DNA of 64,000 nt from Datisca glomerata (lineage: Eukaryota; Streptophyta; Magnoliopsida; Cucurbitales; Datiscaceae). Positions 45,001 to 56,150 of this stretch are shown one piece after another. The stretch's first letter is position 1. Each line of letters begins with the position of its first letter. Position numbers and translations under genes: made by a program. The notes below the pieces were generated by a model. The model was given only the letters and a program-made list of their open reading frames with translations, searched no databases and had not been told where the DNA came from. Location: positions 372,001-436,000 of the forward strand of contig QANY01002371.1 of the NCBI GenBank assembly GCA_003255025.1, given 5' to 3'.

Positions 45001-46837
45001 ATTTCATTGGGCTAAATACAACTTGACAAAGAAAAAATTGAATACGTTTGGCTTATTACTAAATTACTAAATGGTGTGAAAACTTTAACAATCATACTTC
45101 TTTATATTTCTAGTTACCAAAAAAATTCAAAAGGTTTATATAACAAAATAATCGAAGAATAAGGTGAATAGAAAATGCTTTTAAATAGTCTTATTATTTT
45201 AATTTCCTCTACATATTTATATTTATTGATATTCCAAACAGGTTATTGATGAAACACTTAGAATTGGAGGTATTGCAATTTGGTTAATGAGAGAGGCAAA
45301 AGAAGACGTAGTGTACCAAGGTAAGTACATGACACTTTCTACTATAGATAAATATCGTATTAACATTATGCATATGAAATTTAAGACTTACATTAACAAC
45401 TTGTCTATTCTAGTGGTAAATACAAAAAATGACAGGAAAAATCAATTTTCAACTCAAACTATAAAAATGCCCGAAAATGAACGAAGTAAATAATTTAGTT
45501 ATCAAATCAAAATTAAAAAAATTTAATATATTATTTACTGTATTACGCCTTTTGCATTTTTCGAATATTTTTACAGTTTGAACTAGAATATAAGACAATT
45601 TTTACAGTCTCTCATTTTTTTGCGATCTTTTTCAAAAACATGATTTATTTTCTCCCATTTTTACCGCTATCCCTTTTTATTTTATTGATAAATGCTACGA
45701 AAATCATTTATTTATTTATTAATGTGGTTGGGTTAGATTATGTCATTCCCAAAGGATGCTTTGTGGTTCCATTTCTGTCAGCGGTTCATTTGGATGAGAA
45801 TTTGTATAAAGGAGCTGTTACCTTCAATCCCTGGAGATGGATGGACCCTGAAAACCAGGTTATTTAATTAAAAATATATTATGCTTTTTAACAATAGTAA
45901 TTACATTTTTATGTATTTATGTATAATATATATTTTTTTTAATTTGAAGGAAAAAAGAAATTGGAGGAATAGCCCATTCTTTTCACCATTTGGAGGAGGT
46001 GCTAGATTTTGTCCAGGAGCAGAGTTGTCTCGTCTTCAAATTGCCTTCTTTCTTCATTATTTTGTTACCAATTACAGGTACCATTCATTACAAATCATAT
46101 CATGCAATATATATCATAAAATATATAACAATGTAAATAATTTTTATTTTATTGCCATGATTTTTTAGAAACACTTAATTGTCATTCACCATAGCAATCT
46201 AGTTTTTTAATCAGAATAATAAAGGGACAAAAAAAATTAATGACATTTATTTCTCAGTTGGTATTGAGATGTTTTTTTTGAAACTTGTTATTAAGATATC
46301 ACATCTAAATAATAAGTTTTTGGTATTATTTAATATTTATACATGTAATTTATAATCTAATAGATGACAATGACATATAATATTTGAAAAACACATCATT
46401 AAGTAACTGGATAAATTACGTATTTGAAAAAATTGTAATAATTTTTTACTTTTAAAAAAAGTTCAAAACTAAGATGATACGCATTGAAATAAGTGATGAA
46501 TATTTTTATGCATATTAATTTTTTAAAATAAGTATTCTTGACATATATATTTTTATTTACGTAAACAATAATATCAGATAATAAAATGTTTAACCAAATC
46601 GTAAGTATTAGTACTTTATGAATGAAACGTGATTTTTTTAAAATCAATGTTTTTCTATATAATTGATTGACTCTTCTAATAATAATTACGAGTTTTTAAA
46701 ATTTACATAAAAAATGTTAAATATTTTTCAGGTGGATTCAAGTCAAAGAAGACAGGATGTCATTCTTCCCTTCTGCTCGGTTAGTCAATGGCTTCCAGAT
46801 TCGCTTAAATAGACGGCAGCACTCATCTCAAACTTGA
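42024..46837 (+). CDS. CYP724: CYP724-like cytochrome P450 (brassinosteroid pathway), 9 exons
   Basis: Exons: 42024-42247, 42405-42729, 42815-42964, 43540-43782, 44461-44547, 45242-45320, 45737-45858, 45950-46077, 46732-46837. All phases join, giving 487 residues. Residues 5-24 form a membrane anchor, followed by Lys-rich stretch and [14 protein letters not shown]. The I-helix oxygen-binding motif is AGNETT (287-292), the K-helix ExxR is ETLR (347-350), the PERF-like motif is FNPWRW (399-404) and the haem loop is [10 protein letters not shown] (424-433, Cys431). These are the features of an active CYP85-clan enzyme; the text around [15 protein letters not shown] and the C-terminus point to CYP724, a C-22 steroid hydroxylase group of brassinosteroid synthesis in the endoplasmic reticulum. 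CYP90 is the alternative. Intron 2 has a GC donor. No defect is seen. Confidence 0.9.
42730..42814 (+). other. GC-AG intron of the P450 gene
   Basis: The donor is GAAAG|GCAAGT and the acceptor TTTTTTTCAG|GTAGCA. Joining 42729 to 42815 keeps the frame (CRK-VAIN). No GT nearby gives an in-frame join of the conserved protein, so a GC donor of the usual AG|GCAAGT form is used. Confidence 0.9.
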
Positions 46838-47600
46838 TCACATCACACCAATTATATATTAGCTTATTATTTGCCTTTTTTTTCTCATTACTTTCCCTAT
46901 TTCTTTCATTCCAATGAGAAATATGTAAATTCCTAAACATGGATCTTCTAAAAAAATTAGTGTGTTGAAAATGTATAAAATAGGGTAAATTATTAAAATC
47001 TCTATTCATTTTGTCTTAATTACTTGAATATTCTATCTAGTCTGAATTATTACACACATCTCTCCCCCCTCATCATTAGTGTCATTATTGACTTAATATG
47101 AAATTTAAAAATATCATCATCTTATTGACGCGTCACACTATTCCTTGATGGAATCATTTTGAATTTTATGAAAAGAATTTTAAATGTATTTTCAAAGGCA
47201 TCAAATATACAATTCATAAACTATAATAAAAAATTTAAGAATATGACATAATAATGAGTCTATAAGTATGAATTTATTATCGAAGAAAGATAGGTGAACA
47301 CATTTTGAAAAGCAATCACATATGAAGTTATTTTTTGTAACAAAATTCAGTAATAATAATAAAAGAGGACAGCTTTTTAGCATTCAATCAAGAATGTAGA
47401 AAAACAATAGAATCTTGTTTGAAGTGAGCTCAATAACACTTGAGTCTCTATTTTCTTATTGCCTCAATATATATAGTTACAAATAGAAGCTCTCGAGAGT
47501 TTTCAACAACTTATATCAGAAAACTAAGTTAGTTTAACTACTAACTAACTTTACAACGAGCAAAGTAATTAACTAATTAATAGAAGCTTCAATCTCACTT
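46838..47600. other. 3' flank of the P450 gene, no gene seen
   Basis: Contains likely 3' UTR (to about 47000) and AT-rich intergenic DNA. Confidence 0.5.
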
Positions 47601-48960
47601 TTAAATGAAAGGGGGTTGATAAACCCTGAGTTTATCCCTTAATATGCTAAACCTGCTAGGGACCAAAGTCTTAGTAAGAATATCAGCAATTTGTTGCTCT
47701 GTGTGAATGAATCTTTCATTAATCTGCTTACTAAGCACTTCCTCTCTTCCTTGAATGAAAAGTGTCATTTGATACAAAAGAGTTAGCACCAAGATTGTCA
47801 CACCATATGACAACAAGCTTCAATAACAGGATTTCAAGTTTTGAAAATAAAGATTGCAGCCTTGTAAATTCAGCAGCAACTTCAGCTAAAGCTAGCTTTA
47901 TACTCTGATTCTATGCTAGATATTGCCACAACCTTTTATTTTCCAGCACTCCAGGTCAGTAGGTTATTCCCTAGATAAATAAAGTAGCCACTTGTGGATT
48001 TCTTATCATCCACACATCTTGTCCTGATTTGAAGTTATTTTTAGGTATCTTAATAATTTTTTGCAGGCCTACCAGTGCACATCAGTAGGAGGTTGAAGGA
48101 TTTTAGCTAATTTGTTTACAGCAAAGGCAATATCTGGTCTACTCATAGTCAGATATTGCAAAGCTCTAATTATACTTCTATTGAGAGTGGACCCTTTAGT
48201 GTGAAGAAAAAAATCACGGGATGATCAGCAAAGGCTTGACCATTGTACCAAGACAACTTGATAGAGGAGCACATAGGAGTAGGACTGCTTTGCAATCTGT
48301 CATATTTATCTTTTGGAGAAGATCAAATATATATCTGCTTTGAGTCGGTAGAAACATGTATTATTTTTAAGAACCCCAAAGATAAGAACTGGCTAAATGA
48401 ACCCAGAAGCTTTTAAGCAAAATACTTGTACAAATCTGGAATGACCCTGAAGATAAATGACTTACTTGATTCTGTCACTAAAATGTCATCAACATAGACT
48501 AACAAGAATAGTAAACGTTGTGGGTTCTTGTAAAGAAACAATGAGATGCAGGCTTTGAGCAAACACAACCTCACTTCAGCAAAGCAACTTTCAACTTGTC
48601 AAACCATGCTCTATAAGTCTGTTTAAGTCCATATAGATTCTTATTTAGTTTACAAACATGATTATGATACTTTGAATAAAACAAATCCTAAAGGTTGCAA
48701 CATACATATAATCTATTTAGTATCACCATTTAGGATAGTATTATTAACATCTATTTGATTAATATCCCAAACTTTTGTAGTAGCCAAGGTAAAATTTTCT
48801 CTGTATGGTAGTGGATCTTACAAGAGGGCTAAAAGTGTCAAAATAGTTCATACCATTATTTGTTGAAAACCCTTTGTAACTAAACGAGTTTTTATATTTC
48901 TGAGCACTTCCATCAAAATTAAACCTAATTCTATAGACCTATTTGTTAACAAAAAAATTC
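47601..48960 (-). pseudogene. Ty1/copia pol remnant (reverse transcriptase to RNase H end)
   Basis: Read on the minus strand. About 48660-48560 encodes CKLNKNLYGLKQTYRAWFDK. About 48505-48440 encodes VYVDDILVTES, an intact YVDD box. About 48200-48110 encodes IIRALQYLTMSRPDIAFAVN. About 47816-47601 encodes ERFIHTEQQIADILTKTLVP, the RNase H end with DKLRV after it. Order and motifs are those of copia pol. Stops and gaps lie between the pieces. It is a different copy from 27540-29636, whose YVDD box is destroyed. Confidence 0.85.
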
Positions 48961-49016
48961 ATACCAAGTTGTAAAAGGACTAAACTCCAAGTTTTATTCA
49001 TTAGCTGGGTTGTATA

Positions 49017-49560
49017 TGTTGGATCGGATTTTTAAAATTTGAGGAAAAATAATCTATCACGAATGGTTCGTGGACGGAAAATAAAAAAAATCACATAAAC
49101 TATTTAATCATATTAAATATAAAATATTTTATGATCATGCATATTTAGATTGGCGAATATAGAAGAGGTGAAAATAATATTATACTCTTCTTGTATCGGA
49201 GAAGTTCTAACTTGGTGGAATTCTATCGATTGTCTCGCATTTTTTGTTCTTCGTAGAACTTGAATCAATATTCATACCAACAACCACTCGTATGATTCAG
49301 AAGTATATCTCAATAAGATGTCATCAGAAATTGAGTGTGGGCTCTCAAATGACATAAGAAAACAAAATTTCTCTTATTCCTCTAGATTTTGGCGGTAACA
49401 TGGAGGATAAAGAGAAATTACCTTTTTTTCTCTGTGTAATCACATACTATGATCAGGGTTGCATACTTAGGAAGACAACCCTAATGTCATTCCTTTTATA
49501 AAGATTATGAAATTTACACATATACACATATACTGTAAATTACTAAAATTCTCCTCTTTT
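49017..49560 (-). repeat. copia-type LTR, second copy, minus orientation
   Basis: It is the reverse complement of the same LTR family as 30738-31782. It ends TGTTGGATC at 49017 (minus-strand GATCCAACA). The TATA box on the minus strand is TATAAAA (49510-49504). On the minus strand, beyond the LTR end, no primer site follows; the pol remnant begins almost at once, so the leader and gag are deleted. Upstream LTR sequence probably extends to about 50750. Confidence 0.7.
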
Positions 49561-49617
49561 TACTATAATTGTCAAAATTTTACATCTCCTTACAGCCAAT
49601 AATGTGTCCATAAATTA

Positions 49618-50715
49618 AATTGATCACCATCAATTAATTAATTAATTTTATTTACTAATTATCTAATAATTAGAAAATACTTAATAATTAATTTGAACAT
49701 TAATTTTTTCTCTTCACTACTTTAGTCATGATACCCATCACACATGTGTTTGGAAAGTAAAAAGAAGAGACTCAAATGGTTAACCTAAACATATTATGAA
49801 TATGTTGAATAGTCTGGTAATAAATTAGTTTGGATCCCAAAACCATTTACTTAGTTCTAAAACTAATTATTACACATTACGGGTATTTTCATAATTACCT
49901 TAATCCTTGGATGAATACATAAATTGACTTAGTTAGTTACAATATTTGATATGTCAAATGAGTGAGTTTGAATTGGCGTGCAATACCTCGACTGTTGGGA
50001 TTGTAATTTTATTAAGTAGGAGTTGCGTGATTCCAGATATGAAAAATCATGGTTGGATTGCGAAAACAACAATATCACCTTATGCTTTATTAATGGGTGT
50101 GTAAATAAATTAACTTGGCCAAATATTCGAGGAAATGAGTCATTGAATAAGACTTGTGAATTGTACGAGACAATTCACTATAATATTTTTCTTATTCACA
50201 AACAATAAATTAGTTAAGAAAATAATAACAAAATGGGTAAAATGATAATTTTACATTCCGCTCTTGTTACTGATATTCACGATGGGTATTATGTTAAAAT
50301 ATTCTGTGGACTGTAAAAATAAATAGATTTTATTTACACCAACAGAAAATGTAGTATGCATGAATCGAGAGTTGATTCGTCATCGAACCTATAGTGGAGT
50401 CGTACGATGTCATGATTAAATAGGTCGGAAATTTATGGAGATGAATTCACCGGGTATTCAAATCCTAAGCTTTGTTCATGTGGGTCCATTCGGTCTCAAA
50501 AATAGCTCAAAGAACAGGAATAGAAAAATGAACTAAGTTGGACTGAAACATGTTTTGGTGCCAATGCATATTTTATACACCTATATGTCATAGGTGATGT
50601 CACTTAAGTTAGTTAAATGTAATTATTATATTGAATTAATTAATTTATTATTTTTAAATTATTAGATAATTAGTTAAATAAAATAAATAAATTAATTATT
50701 GATAATGATCAATTA
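49618..50715. repeat. inverted repeat of about 60 bp flanking a 0.98-kb loop
   Basis: 49618-49674 (AATTGATCACCATCAATTAA start, then TTACTAATTATCTAATAATT) matches the reverse complement of 50655-50716 (TTATTAGATAATTAG ... GATCAATTA) with a few mismatches. It could be the ends of a small element inserted in the LTR or two AT-rich arms of the LTR itself. No gene in the loop. Confidence 0.6.
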
Positions 50716-50716
50716 T

Positions 50717-51329
50717 ATTTATCAATTGGATTGATGAATTTCGTTACAACTAAATATCTAAAAGATCATGAATTTCGTTGAAGCATGGGAAGTAGTCTAC
50801 GTGCCGTTCGATCGAAGGCTAGGTGCTTGACAATAATACAATATATGGAGTAATTGTGACCTTCTGTTTTATTCCTGCAAATAAACTAGTTAGGTGGTCG
50901 ATAATTTATTTACTCAATGTCTAAACTTTTCTTACTTGCCCAGTGAATTACTCGAGCTATGAGCGTGGTACTTGCAATGTTACTCAATTGTATACTCAAT
51001 TTATGAACTTTGATTGAAAAAATTAATCACAAGTACATACTATCTTATTTACATGTGTTGAATTTAAGAATATATATAGATTATATACAATCAATTTATT
51101 GTATTGTAGACAAATTTACTACCAATGTACATAATGTACATAACGGAAGTGGGCTTACGTTTTAAAAAAAAAATTACATAGGGCTTACGTTTAAAAAAAG
51201 TTATATACTAGTATATTTGTGTGATGTAATTAAATCAGTATGTAGCATAATTAAATTAGTTAGTTCAATCAAGTGAGTTTATTACATGGTGTAAATAAAT
51301 TATTTACATAGTGTAAATAATTAGTTGTA
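50717..51329. other. AT-rich intergenic DNA
   Basis: No gene seen. A duplicated phrase GGGCTTACGTTTAAAAAA lies at about 51150-51200. Confidence 0.4.
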
Positions 51330-51900
51330 ATGAAATTCATCATATGCTCACAATCAAATTCATCATCATCATTAAAATTGTCATGGAGATATCCATCATC
51401 ATCTCTTGCAAGATAGACATCATTTCTTTCGAAATCACCATAAATCATCTAATGTAGTTTTAGTAGCAAGACGTTTAGTTTCAGACAATTCCCCCATAAA
51501 GTGTGGAATGCTTTAATGTCGATCCTACTGTGAGGGTTTATGTACAGAAACCCAACTTCGAGTTGGACTACGATTGGGTTTGGCAGTGACACGTAAAGGG
51601 GTTCAAAGCGCTTTTCATCCATTTTCTTTAAAAAAGAATTTTAAATCTCGGTCATTCAGTATTTCAACACGAGGATAAGAAACATTACTTTTATAAGGAA
51701 AACTCATAAACATATCTTATTTTACGAGATCGATATGAAATTCATCATGTAATATACTGAACAGCTCGTGGTAAGTACAATTGATTGATATCTCTAAAAG
51801 TTTAGTATTCTCTTCATTAAAAGACTATGATCTGCCCCGTTTCTCCTAATCTCCATCATGTACCACAAATTTTTTAAATTTCAGTCATTTGTGTTTAGTA
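51330..51900 (-). pseudogene. mudrA N-terminal fragment, third copy
   Basis: On the minus strand it encodes INCTYHELFSILHDEFHID (about 51785-51730) and EILNDRDLKFFFKENG (about 51675-51610), the same N-terminal region as at 6980-7240 and 23605-23390. A His/Asp-rich CATCATCATC stretch at 51360-51400 matches the acidic linker. The catalytic core and the palindromic arrays are absent. It is a truncated relic of the same MULE family or a close relative. Confidence 0.75.
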
Positions 51901-52966
51901 CGATAATGAAGAGAGTAAATACTTTTAAAAATTCAAAAAACTCAGAGTGTACTTTAAGACTTCAAGATTAATCTATGATGTCTTCGATATCCGTCTTGAA
52001 GACTTCAAATAGGTAATGCTTGTTGAGTTTTTCATCATCAACTTTATTTACTGCATGACTTACTTACATGGAGAGTTAAGATTATGGAAAATGTAAAAAG
52101 TGTCTTAGAACTCTTATCAAAACTTCCAATAAAACTCATTAACTAAAAAAACTTGAAACATTATGGAATGGTATATAACACGTATACCTTTTTGTCAGCA
52201 AGCTTTCTGGTGAACATGAAATCACTTTGAGAGTTCAAGATGTGAAAAACGGACAAGAATGAAAATGTTGAAAATGGAAGAATGGAAATGTTGAAAGTCT
52301 AACTCACTTGGAGGCTTGCAGAGGGTAAAAAATGGACAAGAAAGAAGATGAAAGGAAGAAAAATGCTGAAGATGAAAGAATGAAAATCTTGAAAATGAAC
52401 CGGCGAAATGAATGGAAATAAGTTTCTTGATGAAGCTATAAGTATTTGAGTGTTATGCTAGATGACGTTAACATATGATGGGATAATTATGTAAGAATGG
52501 TGATAGGAGAGGTTATCCACGAATTTGAGAGAGAGTTAGTGAATTGTGGGCATTGGGTCAACAAATAGAAATGAGGAGTTTATTTTAGGCTTTATATTTG
52601 CCTAGGGGTCTAACAAAAAAACTCATACATATTTATATTTAAAAAACAATATGATACTGTTTTCCATATAGTTGCACGAACCACACAATGAGTTTTTCTA
52701 CTCGCAAAAAATAAGGGAAAAAAAATCTTTTTACACCTGTATTTCGAGCCGATATCCACCGATATCGGGTACGCAGTACAGCGGGTCAAGCCCACAATTA
52801 AATATTGGGTTCGGAAGAAAACCCTGAATCTTCTCCTGTCTTTAACGAAGTCATTGGCTTACTTCTTTCGTTTTTTGGTTGAAAATTCATCATCTCACTA
52901 TCTCAGAGAGGAGAGAGTGAGAGAAAGATTCTGGGTTTCTAATTAAAGTGCGTGAGAATTGAAGTT
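51901..52966. other. intergenic DNA and 5' leader of the next gene
   Basis: No gene recognised before 52800. The last 150 bp look like promoter and 5' UTR: an AAAACCCTGAA telobox-like word at about 52818 and a GAGAGGAGAGAGTGAGAGA leader at 52905. Confidence 0.45.
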
Positions 52967-55539
52967 ATGGCAGGAAGAGAAGTTCGCGAGTATACCAATC
53001 TTTCTGACCCCAAAGGTATTTAGATGAGCTGATGTTCTCCCTTTCCTTTTTGTGGGGATATTATCTACACCTAATATCGTGAATTGGGTAGTTCTCATAT
53101 TTGTTCCAATTTGCAGATAAGAAGTGGGGAAAAGGGAAAGATAAGATAGATGACGAAGACATCACTTTCCAACGTATGGTTGCTAAGGTTAGCGCATTTT
53201 TGCCTCGATCTCCTCCATTCCCATTCTCTCCTTCCTTTTCCATTTTTCACTTTCAAGCTTTTTGGTGACTCTTCCTCCTCATCTTATCAATGTATGTATC
53301 AGTATTGGTAATTGACATTCTCAATGAGCTCTCAGTTGAACTAAGTAGTGTCCAAAGTAGGATAATTAATAGTCTGTGTAGTTTTCTGGTTTATTATTGC
53401 TGTGCTTCTGATGGTTAATGAGGTAAATGGCAAGAAGTTTCATTTCAATGTCCACGTCCGACCTTTTTACCTTACACTAATTCTTTGGAATTGCATAAGT
53501 CAAATTTTCAATAAAATCTATACTTGCTTGTTGATATTATTTGTAATTGGCCTGTTAGCTGATGGGATTAATAATTGCCTTCCTTGGAGGCCAATTCTTA
53601 GGATATCCATTTTTCATGACAAGAAAGAAGTTGATTTCATATATGAACACCATGTAGGTGATATTTCTCCCCATATGTCTCTTCAATGAATAAAATTCTC
53701 CTTGTATATGATATGGGTGATACATTTTGAAACTTAATCATGATGGTGAACCCTACAGACATAAAAAAAGTAGTCCTCCGTTAATGTATATGAATTAGTG
53801 TTAAAGGTGCTACCGGTTAGAACAACAACATTATAGGTTCAGTTCTTGAAAGAGCACATATTTTTTACTTGAGGTTTTATAAGTTGCCTTTATTGACTCC
53901 CTTGAGAACTAATTCTCACAAATTCCGATGCTATAATTTTCTCTTTTCTTGTTCAGACGATGAACAAACACAATCGATTAGTGAGCTTTTCTGGCTGTGT
54001 TCCATATCTGGCAATTGTTTCGTTGTGATCCTAGTAATAGTAAATTGGGAGGAGGAAGGACTGATATTTGTGGAAGCACTAACATCTATTAGTAGCAATA
54101 TTGTGTTTCATGTAATATAATTACAACCTTACACGTCCACTTGGATTTTCTTATAAAATTTTGAGGGAAGTTTTCTGATAACATGCCCCGGCAGGGATCT
54201 TGGCTTCTTACTGGGGAATTGATACAAGCAGATGCAAGAAGTTGCCGGAGAACGTGGAGGCTACCTTCACGGGCGAGGCGGTATCTCTATATCTTTTCAT
54301 CTTGCTCCAACTATCTCTCCCTCCCCCATATCAATGTATATATGTCTTCAGCTTGTTCTTTATTTTTGTTTATGATTGGCCTCCTAAACTTGCTTTTATT
54401 TTGCATTTTCAGCTTTGGATAGTGATGATCTACTCTATCTCAAGGAGCAGATGGAAGCTGAGGAGGACGCAGAGCGTCTCCTTCGACGCACAGAAAAACG
54501 AGCTTTTGCTGCATTTAAGATATCCTTTCATATAGTGGAAATACTTTTGGTCTTAACAAAATACAATAACTTTTTGACTGCTTTGGTTGTGCTTTTAGTG
54601 TCATAATAGGCTTAGGGGTTACTGGTCAGAGTGCTGTTCCCAAACTGAATTTATGAAAATTTTGTTTGGAACATGTTTACCCTTCAATTTAAGCTATGAT
54701 AGGCTGGTGATCTGTTGGTCTCCTTTACAAGCGTGTTAAGAATGCATCGGTACCAGAAACGTAGGCATCTTTTTAGTTGACCCTCTAGTCATCGAATAGT
54801 GAGTTTATCGTCACTATCCGAGTTGGAGCTCCCTTGCTTCTATGCTCAATCACTTCATTAATGTTAATTCTTTGTCTGGAAAAAAGTTCTTATTGGTTTA
54901 CTTTCAAGTGTTGATAGATATAATAGAGGATATAATTTATTCTCGAAACGCAGTGGTGTTTCTCTGGGAGGCATGAAGTGGATTAGTAAAGTTGTCACTT
55001 TCATAATATTTTGCTACCCACCCACCCTCTCTCTCTTTCTCTATCTATTTATCTCTCTCTCTCTATGGTTTTCTTGACTGGTGGACACAAAGCTGCAAGT
55101 TTAGCAGATTCAACACCGGCCTCAGTTCCACTGTCTCTTCGTGTTGAGCCTAAACCAAAAAGTGGAATCAGGTCTCTTTCAGTCACTGCATACTCCAAAT
55201 AAGTTTATGGATACTTTGTAAACAAATGAAGTTCACAGTTGCTGGTTAGCTTCTTTAAGTTCTTAATTTATATTAAATTGCAGACAGCAAGATCTACTGA
55301 GAAAAGTGGTGGAAGTTAAACCCAAAAGGCCTAGAGTTTCAAGCGGAACAAATCAAAACCAGACCACCCCAATTTCCAGTAATCATGCTTCAACAAATAG
55401 CAAGTTTGAGGCTGACCATGAAACGGTGAAAGAGAATTCCATGTCGAGACCAAGCATGACAGAAACCGTGACGAAGATTGAAAATCCTGTCAAAAGTTTA
55501 CTAGGTTTAGCATATGCAAGTTCTGATGATGAAGACTAA
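52967..55539 (+). CDS. conserved small plant protein of unknown function, 6 exons, AT-AC intron
   Basis: Exons: 52967-53015, 53117-53187, 54232-54280, 54413-54519, 55089-55171, 55284-55539; all phases join to 204 residues. The protein starts MAGREVREYTNLSDPKDKKW. A charged stretch follows (KGKDKIDDEDITFQRMVAKM), then GERGGYLHGRGALDSDDLLY, a Glu/Arg-rich helix (KEQMEAEEDAERLLRRTEKR, about 65-90), a Ser/Pro-rich variable part and an acidic tail ending LAYASSDDED. I recall this N-terminal text as conserved among plants but know no function for it. The lack of signal peptide or membrane segment and the basic/acidic composition suggest a nuclear or cytosolic protein; that is inference. Intron 4 is of the minor-spliceosome type. 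No defect seen. Confidence 0.88.
54520..55088 (+). other. U12-dependent AT-AC intron
   Basis: The 5' splice site is AAG|ATATCCTTTC, the U12 AT-AC consensus. The branch-site-like TTCTTGAC (55071-55078) lies 11 nt before the 3' end GGACAC|AAAGCT. Joining 54519 to 55089 keeps the frame (AFAAFK-KAASLADS). No GT-AG pair gives this join. The intron is 569 bp. Confidence 0.93.
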
Positions 55540-56150
55540 ATCAACAGTAAGCACTGTTTATCTTTTAGGAAAATTATAAAAAAAATATTAGTATTGTTTT
55601 TACTCTACAATGTATTGAAGGCGTAAATTCCATTTTACGTTACATATTGGTCGATTCAGGCTGTAATAGTTTTCTTCTGCGCTAATGAAATCAGTAAGTA
55701 GTGAACAAGGATTGTGTCCTCTTCATGCAAAGTGGTTCTTTTTACCCCTGTATTCTGTAATTTGCAGAATAATATTAAGACAAGTGTTCATTTGACCACC
55801 TTTGCCAATGTCAGAAAAATGTTATGTAGCAGGCCTGTTAGGTCCATATAATTATATCCAAAATCAGTTCAATGCAATAAGGCTATTCTTCAGATCAGAA
55901 TTTAGTATATTGATGCACATATATATACAAGTTCTTGAAAAGATGGTTTGCAATATCACATTCTAATGGACCCATGTCCATAATAATTAATGCTACATTT
56001 TGAAACAAAATTTCTTCCTGTTAATTACATCACTCGGGACAATTTTGACCTCTTGGTGCTTATTGATATGCTTTATATTCTTAGATATTCATAGTTTTGA
56101 CTCGTGGATTGTCTTGTTCCTTGACATATAATTTGTTGCTGCTTTTTGTC
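55540..56150. other. intergenic, 3' ends of two convergent genes
   Basis: It holds the 3' UTR of the plus-strand gene and of the minus-strand pectate lyase; no further gene. The two stop codons are 611 bp apart. Confidence 0.5.

Noticed and set aside
30738..49560. The two copia LTR copies as ends of one retrotransposon
   Set aside because: They are in opposite orientation and diverged, so they come from different insertions.
53402..54120. Open frames within intron 2 of the 52967-55539 gene
   Set aside because: They lie in the 1044-bp intron, start within AT-rich DNA and show no recognisable protein; the flanking exons join exactly without them.
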